61,675 nucleotides of DNA from an uncultured Bacteroidales bacterium (GTDB lineage: Bacteria > Bacteroidota > Bacteroidia > Bacteroidales > JAFGXI01). The DNA lies in assembly GCA_947311115.1 (NCBI GenBank), contig CAMZKE010000006.1:1-61675 (forward strand), read 5' to 3'. Position 1 is the stretch's first letter, and every line of letters starts with the position of its first letter. Under the pieces are notes generated by a model, which searched no databases, had not been told where the DNA came from, and saw nothing but the letters and a program-made list of their open reading frames with translations. The position numbers were made by a program, and so were the translations under genes. Positions 42,915-52,238 of the stretch are shown here, in pieces.

Positions 42915-43388
42915 TTATTTATGATGATAAGGCTCATTATTTAAAATTGTAAACGCTCTATACACTTGCTCTATAAAAATTAACCTAACCATTTGGTGCG
43001 AAAATGTCATTTCCGACAAAGCAATTTTCTGATTGGCAACATTATAAACCTCATTCGAAAATCCATACGGACCACCAATAATAAAAACTAAATTCTTAAT
43101 TCCTGATATCATTTTTTTATTTATAAAATCGGAAAACTTTTCAGAAGTATATTGCTTAGCTTTTTCATCAAGTAAAATAATAAAATCTTCTTTTTTTATA
43201 TTTTTTAAAATTAAGTTACCCTCCTCTTTTTTTTGTTGCTCAAAACTTAAATTTTTCTTTTTCTTAATATCAGGAATAACAATTGTATTAAAATTTACAT
43301 AATGTTTTAATCTATTTAAATATATATCGACACCTGTTTTTAAATAATCTGTATCGGTTTTACCAATAAGAATTAAAGTAATATTCAT
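42915..43388 (-). CDS. rlmH: 23S rRNA pseudouridine-1915 N3-methyltransferase RlmH
   Basis: 157 residues, SPOUT-class methyltransferase. Key features: the N-terminal ITLILIGKTDTDYLKTGVDIY, LLDEKAKQYTSEKFSDFI, the knot-region IGGPYGFSNEVYNVANQKIALSEMTFSHQMVRLIFIEQVYRAF and the C-terminal NEPYHHK. It modifies Psi1915 in helix 69 of 23S rRNA. Monocistronic, oriented toward the inverted-repeat element. Confidence 0.96.
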   Translation of the reverse strand: MNITLILIGKTDTDYLKTGVDIYLNRLKHYVNFNTIVIPDIKKKKNLSFEQQKKEEGNLILKNIKKEDFIILLDEKAKQYTSEKFSDFINKKMISGIKNLVFIIGGPYGFSNEVYNVANQKIALSEMTFSHQMVRLIFIEQVYRAFTILNNEPYHHK

Positions 43389-43491
43389 TTTTATAATTTT
43401 ATAGCAATTCCAAAATTAAATATATTATTTTTGTTTATACAATAAAATTAATCTTTTTAGGTTAATAGTTAAATAATTAAATATAAATTAA

Positions 43492-45804
43492 ATGGGTAAA
43501 AAAATATTATTTTTTTCGATTATAATATTGCTTACAATTAGTATAAGTGCTCAAATAGCAATAGGTGATTGGCGAATACACTCATCTTACATTAACGCAA
43601 CAAAAGTTATTGACGCTGATAATAGCGTATATTGTATAACTGATGGCGGTATATTTAAATACAACTTATATGACAACAGCACCGAAAATTTCTCGAGAAT
43701 TGATGGCCTTTCTGATGTAAATGTAACAGCAGGAGAATATTTTGACGGTACATTAATTCTTGGATACGATAATGGGAATATTGATATTATTACTAATAAC
43801 ACTATTTACAACCTACCCGATATAAAAAGAAAAGAAATATACGGCGAAAAAACTATTAATAATATCTTCTTCTACAATTCATTTGCATACCTGTCATGTG
43901 GTTTTGGAATTGTAAAATTAGATTACAAAAGAAACGAAATAAAAGACACCTATTTTATTGGCGAAAACAGTACACAAAAAAATATTAATTCTTTCACTGC
44001 TTCATCAAACAGTTTTTACGCAGCAACAGAAGATGGTATTTACCGTGCTGATATTGATAGCCCAAATCTGGCATTTTACGAAAATTGGGAGCAAATAACA
44101 GATATTCCTAACTACAACAGTAATTTTACAATCATTAATTATTTCAACAATTCAATATACGCAGTACAACAAGTTGGCGAAAACAACGATAATTTATATC
44201 GTAGCGTAGGAAATACATGGCAATTATTCAACCCTGATACTGCAAAAAAATATTATAGTGTTAAAACTTATAACGAACAACTTTTAATATGTAACGATGG
44301 TTATTATACCCAAATAGATAAAAACGACAACATAACAAAAAAAGTTTATGAATACAATTTTAGTTGGGGAAACGAAAAAACAAATATTAGAGATATAGTA
44401 TTAAAAAACACAAGTTATTTTTTTGCAGATAAAAACAAAGGCATTGTAAAGTTAAAAGGAAGTTCATATGACTTTATTAAACCTAATGGTCCTGCCACTT
44501 CAAATTTTCATAAAACTTGCATAAAAAATGGTAAATTATGGGGTGTACAAGGCGGTGTTACAGGAATATGGACACCTCAAGGAAAAACCCCCTACGCAAT
44601 GAACTTTGAAAATAATACATGGACAAATTACAAACCTCATGGAAATTGGATGAGTGATTTAGTAGATGTTACTTTCGATAATAACGATTCACGAAAAATA
44701 TTTATTGCATCATACAGCGGAGGTGTAATTCAACTAACAAATGGGCATCAAGATACTGTTTATACTGATTTTGACATACAGTATCCGGGTTCAGTAAGAA
44801 AACAAATTGCAAGTATTTCAACCGATAGTAAAAATAATATATGGGTATCAGTTAGAGCAATGAATAATCAATTTGCAGTAAAAACACCTGATAACAAATG
44901 GCATCAATTAAATTATAGCAGCAGAACAACTATTGACTGGATTGACGATATGATTATTACTCAAGACGATTATAAGTGGGTTATACTACCTCGTGTTGGT
45001 CTATTCGCTTTTAACGATAAAGGAACCTTCGATAATATTGACGATGATGATTATAATATTTTCTATATTCTTGATGAAAATGGAGATATAGTTTCAAACG
45101 AACCACTTTGTATTGCAGAAGATAAAGACGGTACAATATGGGCAGGAACCTCAAAAGGTGTTGTTACATATTTTTATGCCAAAGATGTTTTCTTAGACAA
45201 ATATAAAAACACAAATATTTCAAATAATAAATTTAGAGGACAGCGTGTAATTATTGAACAAAATGGCATAGCACAATACCTATTAGAAACAGAGGAAGTT
45301 ACAGCAATAGCTGTAGCCGGCAATAATACCAAATGGTTTGGCACAAAATACTCAGGTATTTATCATATATCTGAAGATGGAACAGAAGAATTAGGACATT
45401 TTAACACCGAAAACAGCCCGTTATTATCAAACAATATTTTAAGCATAGGTATTGACGACCTTTCCGGAGAAATTTATATTGGTACAGAAAAAGGGCTTAT
45501 ATCTTACAAAGGAACTTCTACCGAAGGTAATGATATTTTTAAAGATGTTTACACATACCCAAACCCTGTTCCTCATAATTACACTGGACTAATTGCTATA
45601 AAAGGTTTAGTTACAAATGCAAATGTTAAAATTACTGACATTAGCGGAAACTTAGTTTACGAAACTAAAGCTGAGGGCGGGCAAGCAACATGGAATGGCA
45701 AAAATTTTAATGGCGAAAAAGTCAGTACCGGCGTTTATCTTGCATTTTGCTCTGATGAAGAAGGTGAAAAAACATTTGTTACAAAAATTCTTTTTATTAA
45801 CTAA
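43492..45804 (+). CDS. porZ: PorZ-like T9SS attachment-complex beta-propeller protein
   Basis: 770 residues with a signal peptide (residues 1-20, ISISAQ). Two or more seven-bladed beta-propeller domains of the two-component-regulator (Reg_prop) kind fill about 30-665 (ITDGGIFKYNLYDN, YAATEDGIYRADID, IWAGTSKGVV, IYIGTEKGLISYKG). The last 80 residues are a T9SS type A sorting domain (VYTYPNPVPHNYTG ... VSTGVYLAFCSDEEGEKTFVTKILFIN). In Porphyromonas PorZ belongs to the attachment complex with PorU and delivers A-LPS to the sortase; the same order and length are seen here. The gene stands alone between rlmH (divergent) and a broken ATPase gene. Confidence 0.88.
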   Translation: MGKKILFFSIIILLTISISAQIAIGDWRIHSSYINATKVIDADNSVYCITDGGIFKYNLYDNSTENFSRIDGLSDVNVTAGEYFDGTLILGYDNGNIDIITNNTIYNLPDIKRKEIYGEKTINNIFFYNSFAYLSCGFGIVKLDYKRNEIKDTYFIGENSTQKNINSFTASSNSFYAATEDGIYRADIDSPNLAFYENWEQITDIPNYNSNFTIINYFNNSIYAVQQVGENNDNLYRSVGNTWQLFNPDTAKKYYSVKTYNEQLLICNDGYYTQIDKNDNITKKVYEYNFSWGNEKTNIRDIVLKNTSYFFADKNKGIVKLKGSSYDFIKPNGPATSNFHKTCIKNGKLWGVQGGVTGIWTPQGKTPYAMNFENNTWTNYKPHGNWMSDLVDVTFDNNDSRKIFIASYSGGVIQLTNGHQDTVYTDFDIQYPGSVRKQIASISTDSKNNIWVSVRAMNNQFAVKTPDNKWHQLNYSSRTTIDWIDDMIITQDDYKWVILPRVGLFAFNDKGTFDNIDDDDYNIFYILDENGDIVSNEPLCIAEDKDGTIWAGTSKGVVTYFYAKDVFLDKYKNTNISNNKFRGQRVIIEQNGIAQYLLETEEVTAIAVAGNNTKWFGTKYSGIYHISEDGTEELGHFNTENSPLLSNNILSIGIDDLSGEIYIGTEKGLISYKGTSTEGNDIFKDVYTYPNPVPHNYTGLIAIKGLVTNANVKITDISGNLVYETKAEGGQATWNGKNFNGEKVSTGVYLAFCSDEEGEKTFVTKILFIN

Positions 45805-45956
45805 AAATACAGTAATAATAAAATAGAAAAAAAACAACTAAAAAAGCTAGAACAATTGAAACCGTATGAATGATAAATAATCTTTATGTTACAAAATTAA
45901 CATAAATACTCTAATAATGAGAAAAACAAGCATCAGCTTTTAACGATAAATTACCG

Positions 45957-47261
45957 TTATACTAATAACTTCATGAGGTTACCAATAGCATACAAAGGGA
46001 TATTAATAAAATTACCTTTTTCAATAAAATTTCTGGGTGATATTCTAAATTGTTTTTTAGGATAATACTTTTCAACATAACTATTCAAACTTTTCATACT
46101 AAGACTAGTGCCACTTTTAACTTCAATAGGATAAATATTATCATCTTCCTGAATTATAAAATCAACCTCTGCCTGTCCTTTAGATGTCCAATAATACAAA
46201 TTATCTTTTCTCAACCTAAGCTCTTGAGCAACGTAATTCTCTACAAAAGCTCCATTATATTTTTTAAATATCATAGTAGGGTCTATAATTAATTTTGAAC
46301 TAAGATTTAACATAGCACTTAACAATCCTGTATCTAACAAATAGATTTTAAATTTAGATTGGTCAGCATAACCTGATATAGGCATTTCTGGTTTTGAAAT
46401 TTGATAGGTAATATTTATTAATCCTGCATTTTTTAGCCAATCAATACTTAATTCAAACATACTTGCTCGCCCTCTTTTAACAACATCGCTATATTTAAAC
46501 TTTTTATTTTCTTTAGCCAATTGGTATGGTATAGAATCCCATACTTCAACATTTTTTATAGCTTGTTGTTTTGTTGTATATTTCGAGAAATCAAGTCTAT
46601 ACGCTTTTAATATTTCATTTTATATTTCTCTAACCTCTTCAATATCTTTATTAATAACAAAACTATTAACAACTTCGGGCATTCCTCCAACAAATAAATA
46701 CTGCTTATATATATCTATCAATTTGTTATGAATAATTTCCGGTAAACTCTCAAAATTATCTTTTTCTTTTAAAGTTTCCAATAGGTACGATTCACCTAAA
46801 GCAACTAAAAATTCATCAAAACTTAAAGGATGCATTTCTAAAAAATTAAGTTTACCTACAGGAAAACTACTTTTTTTACCAATACTAACACCTAATAATG
46901 AACCTGCTCCAATAATATGATATTTTGGAGTTTCTTCGCTAAAATATTTTAGAGATGTTAATGCTTCTGGTGATTCCTGAATTTCATCAAAAAATATAAG
47001 TGTATTATTTTCTGATATTTTTTTACCAAAATATAAGCCTATATTCTCAATAATTTTTTTGGGCGATAAATTAGCTTTAAATAAAATTTTAAACTCATTA
47101 TTTTTTTCAAAATTTAAGTATATTAAATTTTCATATTCCTGCTCTCCAAAATATTTTACCAAATATGTTTTTCCAACTTGCCTGGCTCCTTGTAATAAAA
47201 GAGGTTTCCTTTCTTTATTTAATTTCCATTTTAATAAATTATTATAGATATATCGCTCCAT
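45957..47261 (-). pseudogene. AAA ATPase with DUF4143, interrupted by one in-frame stop
   Basis: A single 434-codon frame broken only by TAA at codon 214 (46620-46622, minus). Before it: P-loop LLLQGARQVGKTYLVKYFG, Walker B FFDEIQESPEALTSLKYF, HIIGAGSLLGVSI and LSFDEFLVALGE (AAA_14). After it the same frame resumes NEILKAYRLDFSKY and continues into DUF4143 (GADQ-like YADQSKFKIYLLDTGLLSAML, VENYVAQELRLRKDNLYYWTSKGQAEVDFII, YPIEVKSG). In intact family members the stop position is commonly Gln (..IQNEIL..), so a CAA-to-TAA change explains it. The promoter and all remaining sequence are intact, so the loss is recent, or the stop is suppressed or a sequencing error. Confidence 0.85.
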
Positions 47262-47280
47262 ATTATCATTATTTATTTAG

Positions 47281-47311
47281 CAAAAGTATATTTATCTTTG
47301 TAAAAATGCAA
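47281..47311 (-). promoter_or_regulatory. Promoter of the broken ATPase gene
   Basis: Minus strand: TTG (47309-47311), 20-nt spacer, TACTTTTG (47281-47288), then ATG 47261 about 19 nt later. Complete Bacteroidota-type promoter. Confidence 0.65.
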
Positions 47312-47587
47312 ATATTAAGCATATTCACCTTGATAAAAGTGTAAATAATACTGTTTTTTATATTACAAAAAGTGTATAATTATGTATTTTTTAATATTAG
47401 CATCAAATTGATACATATAAACAACAGTTAAAAATATTTAAAATATAAGTATGCTAATTAAAAAAAAATTGAAAAATAATTTACATTATATATAACTTAC
47501 AACATAAATAAAAATATTAGAAATAGATAATAATATATCTTTTAAGTTAACCTTAAAATGTATGTGATTTTGTTAGTGATTTTAAAA
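47312..47587. other. Intergenic, very AT-rich, nothing seen
   Basis: About 275 bp of A/T-rich sequence between the ATPase promoter and the tRNA-His terminator. No reading frame, hairpin or repeat that I could support. Confidence 0.5.
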
Positions 47588-47618
47588 ACAAAAAAGACTT
47601 ACATTTCTGTAAGTCTTT
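47588..47618 (-). terminator. Terminator of tRNA-His
   Basis: On the minus strand AAAGACTTAC-AGAAAT-GTAAGTCTTT followed by T's (47588-47594). It starts 11 nt after the tRNA end. Confidence 0.85.
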
Positions 47619-47628
47619 CATTTGCAAG

Positions 47629-47703
47629 GGTGGAAGATGGGATTTGAACCCACGACCTCCTGAACCACAATCAGGCGTTCTAACCAACTGAACTACAACC
47701 ACC
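47629..47703 (-). tRNA. tRNA-His (anticodon GUG)
   Basis: On the minus strand a cloverleaf of 75 nt including the encoded extra G(-1). D-stem GTTC/GAAC, anticodon arm CCTGA-TTGTGGT-TCAGG (anticodon GTG), T-arm GTGGG-TTCAAAT-CCCAT. Discriminator C73 pairs with G(-1), the tRNA-His identity element. CCA is not encoded. The acceptor stem GTGGTTG / CTTCCAC has two consecutive T-T mismatches (positions 5-68 and 6-67); all other stems pair. It has a perfect promoter and its own terminator, so it is very likely expressed. Confidence 0.92.
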
Positions 47704-47714
47704 GTTTCGGAGTG

Positions 47715-47744
47715 CAAAAATATACAATCTTTTCTAATTTGCAA
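47715..47744 (-). promoter_or_regulatory. Promoter of tRNA-His (-33 TTG, -7 TATTTTTG)
   Basis: Minus strand: TTG (47742-47744), 19-nt spacer, TATTTTTG (47715-47722), 11 nt before the tRNA 5' end. Same geometry as the SRP RNA promoter. Confidence 0.8.
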
Positions 47745-47844
47745 TAAAAAATTATTATTATTTAAAATATTTTTTTATACTCGTTAAACTCAATAAAATA
47801 CAGTAATAACATTATAAAAATTTTTAAAATACCAAGTAAAAAAC

Positions 47845-47852
47845 TACATTTG
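47845..47852 (+). promoter_or_regulatory. -7 box TACATTTG before the MoxR gene
   Basis: TAnnTTTG match, 21 nt before ATG 47874. No -33 TTG at ideal spacing. Confidence 0.5.
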
Positions 47853-47873
47853 AGAAAATAAGACTTACTTTTT

Positions 47874-48854
47874 ATGGAAAACGAAAAATTATTTAAAAAT
47901 AGAATTGATTTATCACAATTAAACAAAGCAATAAACGATATAAAACAAGAACTTTCAAAAGTAATTGTTGGACAAAACAATTTTATTGAGTTAATTATTA
48001 CAGCAATTTTAGCCAACGGACATGTGCTAATAGAAGGTGTTCCGGGTGTTGCAAAAACATTAACTGCACGTCTCATTTCAAAAGTTATCGACTCTAATTT
48101 TTCGAGAATACAATTTACACCGGATTTAATGCCATCTGACATTACCGGTACAACAATTTTCAACAATAATACTAGTGAATTTGAATTTCGTGAAGGGCCT
48201 GTTTTTGCTGATATTGTTTTAATTGATGAAATTAACCGCTCGCCTGCTAAAACACAAGCAGCACTTTTTGAAGTTATGGAAGAACGAAAAATTACAATAG
48301 ATGGTAAAACATATATACCGGGAAATCCATTTATTGTACTAGCAACACAGAACCCTATTGAACATGAAGGCACGTACCGTTTACCCGAAGCACAACTAGA
48401 CCGGTTTTTATTTAAAATAAATGTAGATTACCCAAATAAAGAAGATGAGATAAACATACTTTTAAATCATCATAAAGCATTAAATAATAAATTAATTGAT
48501 ACTGTTAGCTCTATAATAAACAAATCTGAAATAATTAAATTCCAAGAAACCATAAAACAAATACATATAGAAGAAAAATTATTTAAATATATTGTTGAAA
48601 TTGTTCAAAACACCAGAAAAAACAGCAGTATATTTTTAGGAGCATCGCCACGTGCCTCTGTAAACATAATGAATGCAGCAAAAGCTACTGCAGCAATTAA
48701 TGCACGCGATTTTGTTTCTCCTGAAGATATTAAAAATGTTATTTATCCGGTACTTAACCATAGAATAATCCTTACATCAGAAAAAGAAATGGATGGAACC
48801 GAAATAAAAGATGTTATAAATAATATAATTTCTACGGTAGAAATTCCTCGTTAA
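47874..48854 (+). CDS. MoxR-family AAA+ ATPase
   Basis: 326 residues. Walker A GVPGVAKTLTARL (about 60-72), Walker B VLIDEINRSPAKTQAAL, sensor FIVLATQNPIEHEGTYRLPEAQLDRFLF and a C-terminal lid with GASPRASVNI. MoxR proteins act as chaperone ATPases with von Willebrand factor A partners to mature or activate enzyme complexes. Here the DUF58 gene begins 11 nt downstream, the usual MoxR-DUF58 pair of Bacteroidota Bat-type operons. The batA-batE genes that often follow are absent. Confidence 0.94.
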   Translation: MENEKLFKNRIDLSQLNKAINDIKQELSKVIVGQNNFIELIITAILANGHVLIEGVPGVAKTLTARLISKVIDSNFSRIQFTPDLMPSDITGTTIFNNNTSEFEFREGPVFADIVLIDEINRSPAKTQAALFEVMEERKITIDGKTYIPGNPFIVLATQNPIEHEGTYRLPEAQLDRFLFKINVDYPNKEDEINILLNHHKALNNKLIDTVSSIINKSEIIKFQETIKQIHIEEKLFKYIVEIVQNTRKNSSIFLGASPRASVNIMNAAKATAAINARDFVSPEDIKNVIYPVLNHRIILTSEKEMDGTEIKDVINNIISTVEIPR

Positions 48855-48865
48855 TTAAAGTATTT

Positions 48866-50197
48866 GTGAAAGTTCTTAAACAAATATATATTAACAATAT
48901 TAGCTTTTATATTCTTATTGGCTTAATTGTATTATCAGTTTTTGGTAATTACTTTTCAATAGTTTATACAATTGCTGTTATTTTATTTTATTTTTTTACA
49001 GCAGCAATTTTTATCGATTTGCTAATGCTTTTTACAAACAAAACAGGTATAACATCAAAACGTATTGTTCCTGAAAAGTTATCTAATGGCGATAAAAACA
49101 CTATTAGCATTGAAATAAAAAACAACTATGGTATATATATTAGTATTAAAATTATTGATGAAATACCTATCATTTTTCAAAAACGCAATTTTGAAATAAA
49201 TTCAAAAATAAAATCAGGAGAAACAAAATTATTTAAGTATAATTTAACGCCCAAAGAACGTGGAGAATACAATTTTGGAATAACAAATATATATGCAAAA
49301 GCAAGTATCGGGTTATTTTCAAAACGATATAAGTTAAACCATAATCAAACAGCAAAAGTATATCCATCGTTTATACAAATGAGAAAATACGAATTGCTTG
49401 CGATTACACATAACAAAACATCGTTAGGTATAAAAAGAACACGAAGAATTGGAAACAGAACAGAATTTGAACAAATAAAAGAATATGTAAAAGGCGATGA
49501 TTTTAGAACTATAAATTGGCGTGCGACAGCACGTAAAAACCAGTTAATGGTAAATCAATATCAAGAAGAAAAAGCACAAGAAATATATAATATAATTGAT
49601 TTAAGCCGCACAATGAAAATGCCTTTTAATCAAATGCGACTTATTGATTATGCGATTAACACTTCGTTGGTATTATCAAACACATCATTAATTAAAGAAG
49701 ATAAAGCCGGCATAATAACATTCTCAAATACAATACATTCGATTAAAAAAGCTGAACGTCGTAATCTCACTATGAAAAACATTTTAGAACTGCTTTACAA
49801 AGAAAACACTAACTTTAATGAAGCTGATTTTGAAAAACTATACATTACAATAAAAAGAAATATCACCCAACGTAGTTTACTATTTTTATACACTAACTTT
49901 GAAGGTTTCACATCCTTAAAAAGACAAATAAATATTTTACGAAAAATTAATAAATCACATTTACTTGTGGTCGTGTTTTTCGAAAATTATGAGATAAGCA
50001 ATATAGCAAGACAAAAAGCTAGTACTATTGAAGATATTTATATTTCAACAACGGCTGAAACAAATATATTTGAAAAAAATAAAATTGTAAAAGAGCTTAG
50101 GAAATATGGTATTTTAAGTATTTTAACAAAACCCGAAAACATTACAGTAAATACAATCAACAAATACTTAGAAATTAAAGACAGTGGGCTTATATAA
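48866..50197 (+). CDS. DUF58 (vWA-like) protein, MoxR partner
   Basis: 443 residues from GTG 48866. Two hydrophobic helices near the N-terminus (about 10-30 and 33-55) anchor the protein. The conserved DUF58 block is RIGNRTEFEQIKEYVKGDDF followed by RTINWRATARKNQLMVNQYQEE. Next comes the vWA-like part with an altered MIDAS start (NIIDLSRTMKMP, Asp-x-Ser retained). The region ends about 30 bp before a convergent gene. It forms an operon with the MoxR gene (11-nt gap). Confidence 0.9.
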   Translation: MKVLKQIYINNISFYILIGLIVLSVFGNYFSIVYTIAVILFYFFTAAIFIDLLMLFTNKTGITSKRIVPEKLSNGDKNTISIEIKNNYGIYISIKIIDEIPIIFQKRNFEINSKIKSGETKLFKYNLTPKERGEYNFGITNIYAKASIGLFSKRYKLNHNQTAKVYPSFIQMRKYELLAITHNKTSLGIKRTRRIGNRTEFEQIKEYVKGDDFRTINWRATARKNQLMVNQYQEEKAQEIYNIIDLSRTMKMPFNQMRLIDYAINTSLVLSNTSLIKEDKAGIITFSNTIHSIKKAERRNLTMKNILELLYKENTNFNEADFEKLYITIKRNITQRSLLFLYTNFEGFTSLKRQINILRKINKSHLLVVVFFENYEISNIARQKASTIEDIYISTTAETNIFEKNKIVKELRKYGILSILTKPENITVNTINKYLEIKDSGLI

Positions 50198-50220
50198 TCT
50201 TTGCATAAAAACAAAAGATA

Positions 50221-51615
50221 CTATTTTGATTCTCTATAAAAAATAGCTTTACTAATATTTTTATCATTTTTAAAATAATATTTACCACCCCAATTCCACT
50301 CAACTTTTTTATAAATATTAACTTCTTTACCTGTAAGTTTTGTTATAATAGTTATTTTTTTTGCTTTATCAGTTTTATACTCAACAGTTCTATCCTCCTT
50401 ATATTTAGCCAAAAATGCGGCTCGTCTAGCCTCTTCTTCGGCTTTTGCAATTTGCTTTTTTCGCTCACGTTCTTCTGCTGCAGCTTTCATTTTACGATCG
50501 CGTTCTAATTTTGCTGCAAGAGCTGCTGCTTGTGCTTTTTTTCTTTTTTCGGCAAGTTCGGCTTGCTTAATAGAATCTGCTTCTGCTTTCAACTTAGCTG
50601 CTTCTTCAGCTGCTTTTTTAATCTCTGCATCTTTTTTGGCTTTCTCAGCAAGAGCTATTTGCCTTTCAGCTTCTTTCTTAGCGGCCAATTCGGCGGCTTT
50701 CTTTTCTTCCTCAGCTTTTTGTGCAGCAAGTGCAGCTGCAGCTTCTTTTCGTTGTTTTTCTCTTAAAGCATCTTCTTCAGCTTTCTTTTTTGCGGCAGCT
50801 TCTTTTGCTGCTAAAGCTTTTGCAGCTTGCTCTGCTTTAAGTTTTTCTGCTTCAATTCTTTTCCTTTCCTTTTCCTCTTCTCTTGCTTTTTTTTCTGCTA
50901 AAGCTTTTGCTTCAGCCTCTGCTTTTATTCTTGCAGCTTCTTCTTTTTGCCTTTTAATTTCAGCTTGTCTTTTTGCTTCTGCTTCTGCGGCTGCTTTTTC
51001 AGCGGCCAAACGCTTTGCTTCTTGTGCTGCTTTTAATTTTGCAGCTGCCTCTTCCCTCTTCTTTTGTTCTGCGGCTAATTTTTCTTCTTCTTCTTTTTTC
51101 TTTTTTTCCTCTTCTTTTCTTATTATTTCTTCTTCACAATCTTTTAATGCTGCTACTTGCGATGTTAATTCCGCCATTACTTGACTCGTGTAGCCTTTAT
51201 TCTCAACAATTTTCTTTTTCCGTTTATCGAAACTTATTTTTTTCAATATTTTGTTAAAAACAGACACATTAACATTACCACAACTTTTAAATAAACCGGT
51301 TAAATCATTTATCCATTTATATTCTAACTCATCATTATACAAATCAGGAGGTATTGTTGTATTTATTTCAATCTTTTTTGGTAAATAACCTTCCTTTTCA
51401 AACGATATTTGATATAGATTATTAAAATCCAACTCAATTCTGTACTTACCACTCTCGTTTGTTGCAACTGTTTTGTATGGTGAATTATTCTTAGTAATTA
51501 CAAGTTTCACTCCCTTTAAATCGCTCTTACCTTTTAGCAAAAACTTATTATCTTGCGAAAAAGAGACAAGAGAAATATAAAGTAATAAATATAATATTGT
51601 TGTTTTAATTTTCAT
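50221..51615 (-). CDS. Exported Ala/Lys/Glu-rich (TolA-like) helical protein
   Basis: 464 residues. A signal peptide (residues 1-20, LVSFSQ) precedes a small beta domain (about 25-90, GKSDLKGVKLVITKNNSPYK ... YRIELDFNNLYQISFEKEGY) like a carboxypeptidase regulatory domain, then a short Cys-containing spacer (SCGNVN, ALKDCEE). Residues about 165-410 are an uninterrupted Lys/Glu/Ala-rich helix of the TolA type (EAKRLAAEKAAAEAEAKRQA). A C-terminal domain (about 410-464, EYKTDKAKKITIITKLTGKE) returns to beta structure. A long stalk across the periplasm is the likely role. Its ATG overlaps the stop of the upstream gene (TAATG). Confidence 0.75.
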   Translation of the reverse strand: MKIKTTILYLLLYISLVSFSQDNKFLLKGKSDLKGVKLVITKNNSPYKTVATNESGKYRIELDFNNLYQISFEKEGYLPKKIEINTTIPPDLYNDELEYKWINDLTGLFKSCGNVNVSVFNKILKKISFDKRKKKIVENKGYTSQVMAELTSQVAALKDCEEEIIRKEEEKKKKEEEEKLAAEQKKREEAAAKLKAAQEAKRLAAEKAAAEAEAKRQAEIKRQKEEAARIKAEAEAKALAEKKAREEEKERKRIEAEKLKAEQAAKALAAKEAAAKKKAEEDALREKQRKEAAAALAAQKAEEEKKAAELAAKKEAERQIALAEKAKKDAEIKKAAEEAAKLKAEADSIKQAELAEKRKKAQAAALAAKLERDRKMKAAAEERERKKQIAKAEEEARRAAFLAKYKEDRTVEYKTDKAKKITIITKLTGKEVNIYKKVEWNWGGKYYFKNDKNISKAIFYRESK

Positions 51616-52238
51616 TATTTTACATTAACATAAATAATACTTGCCAAAATACCCAAAGTTAAACCTATTAAACCGCCTTTTATAGCAGCTCCCGTACGTT
51701 TACCTCTTGCCGACTCTCTATATCCCAAAATATAATGTTCATCATTGGCTCTGTCAGGATGCAATTTAATAACTTTAGATTTCTTTGGTTTTGTTAGACC
51801 TACAGCAACACTATTTGTTAACGGAACAATTGGCGACCAAAATACCAAACCTCCGGAAAAAATAACCGGTCCTCCAAAACCTGCAACTATTCCCGAAGCA
51901 AATGCTAATCTTGCTTTATGCTCATTATCAGCATCAAATTCACCTTGAACAAAACTACGCATTTGTTCAACGTTAAAAGTATCAGAATCTTCTTCAAGAC
52001 GTACAGGCAAATAAAACACCTCTTCTTTACCTGTTGAGTCAGTTAACGAAAAAACATTATCAATATTAATAAATTTTTCTTTATTTCGTTTATTCTTATA
52101 TGATATTAATAAATTTGTTGTATCAACAGAAAAGTTGCCGATATTCATTTTATCGCCATTTAAAAACCAAACTGTATTTTGAGATTTTACAAAAAAACTT
52201 AAAAAAAGTAATAATAAAATGAATCGAAATCTAATCAT
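51615..52238 (-). CDS. Exported protein with two Gly-rich membrane segments
   Basis: 207 residues. A signal peptide (FFVKSQ, about 1-20). The first part (25-75) is beta rich (TVWFLNGDKMNIGNFSVD). Two hydrophobic, Gly-rich helices follow: LAFASGIVAGFGGPVIFSGG (about 110-129) and a C-terminal GAAIKGGLIGLTLGILASII (about 182-201), glycine-zipper-like. I do not recognise the family. Stop and start overlap (TAATG) with the KEA-rich gene downstream, so the two are translationally coupled and probably form one complex. Confidence 0.65.
   Translation of the reverse strand: MIRFRFILLLLFLSFFVKSQNTVWFLNGDKMNIGNFSVDTTNLLISYKNKRNKEKFINIDNVFSLTDSTGKEEVFYLPVRLEEDSDTFNVEQMRSFVQGEFDADNEHKARLAFASGIVAGFGGPVIFSGGLVFWSPIVPLTNSVAVGLTKPKKSKVIKLHPDRANDEHYILGYRESARGKRTGAAIKGGLIGLTLGILASIIYVNVK

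Noticed and set aside
45883-45906. Hairpin TTTATGTTA/TAACATAAA between porZ and the broken ATPase
   Set aside because: A/T-only stem with no T run on either strand; too weak to call a terminator.
47762-48373. 203-codon minus-strand frame opposite MoxR
   Set aside because: It is antisense to highly conserved Walker motifs of the MoxR gene and shows no recognisable protein features.
50636-51184. Long Ala/Ser-rich open frame on the + strand inside the KEA-rich gene
   Set aside because: It is the complement of Lys/Glu/Ala codon repeats; such antisense frames stay open by composition alone and the minus-strand protein has signal peptide, domains and operon context.
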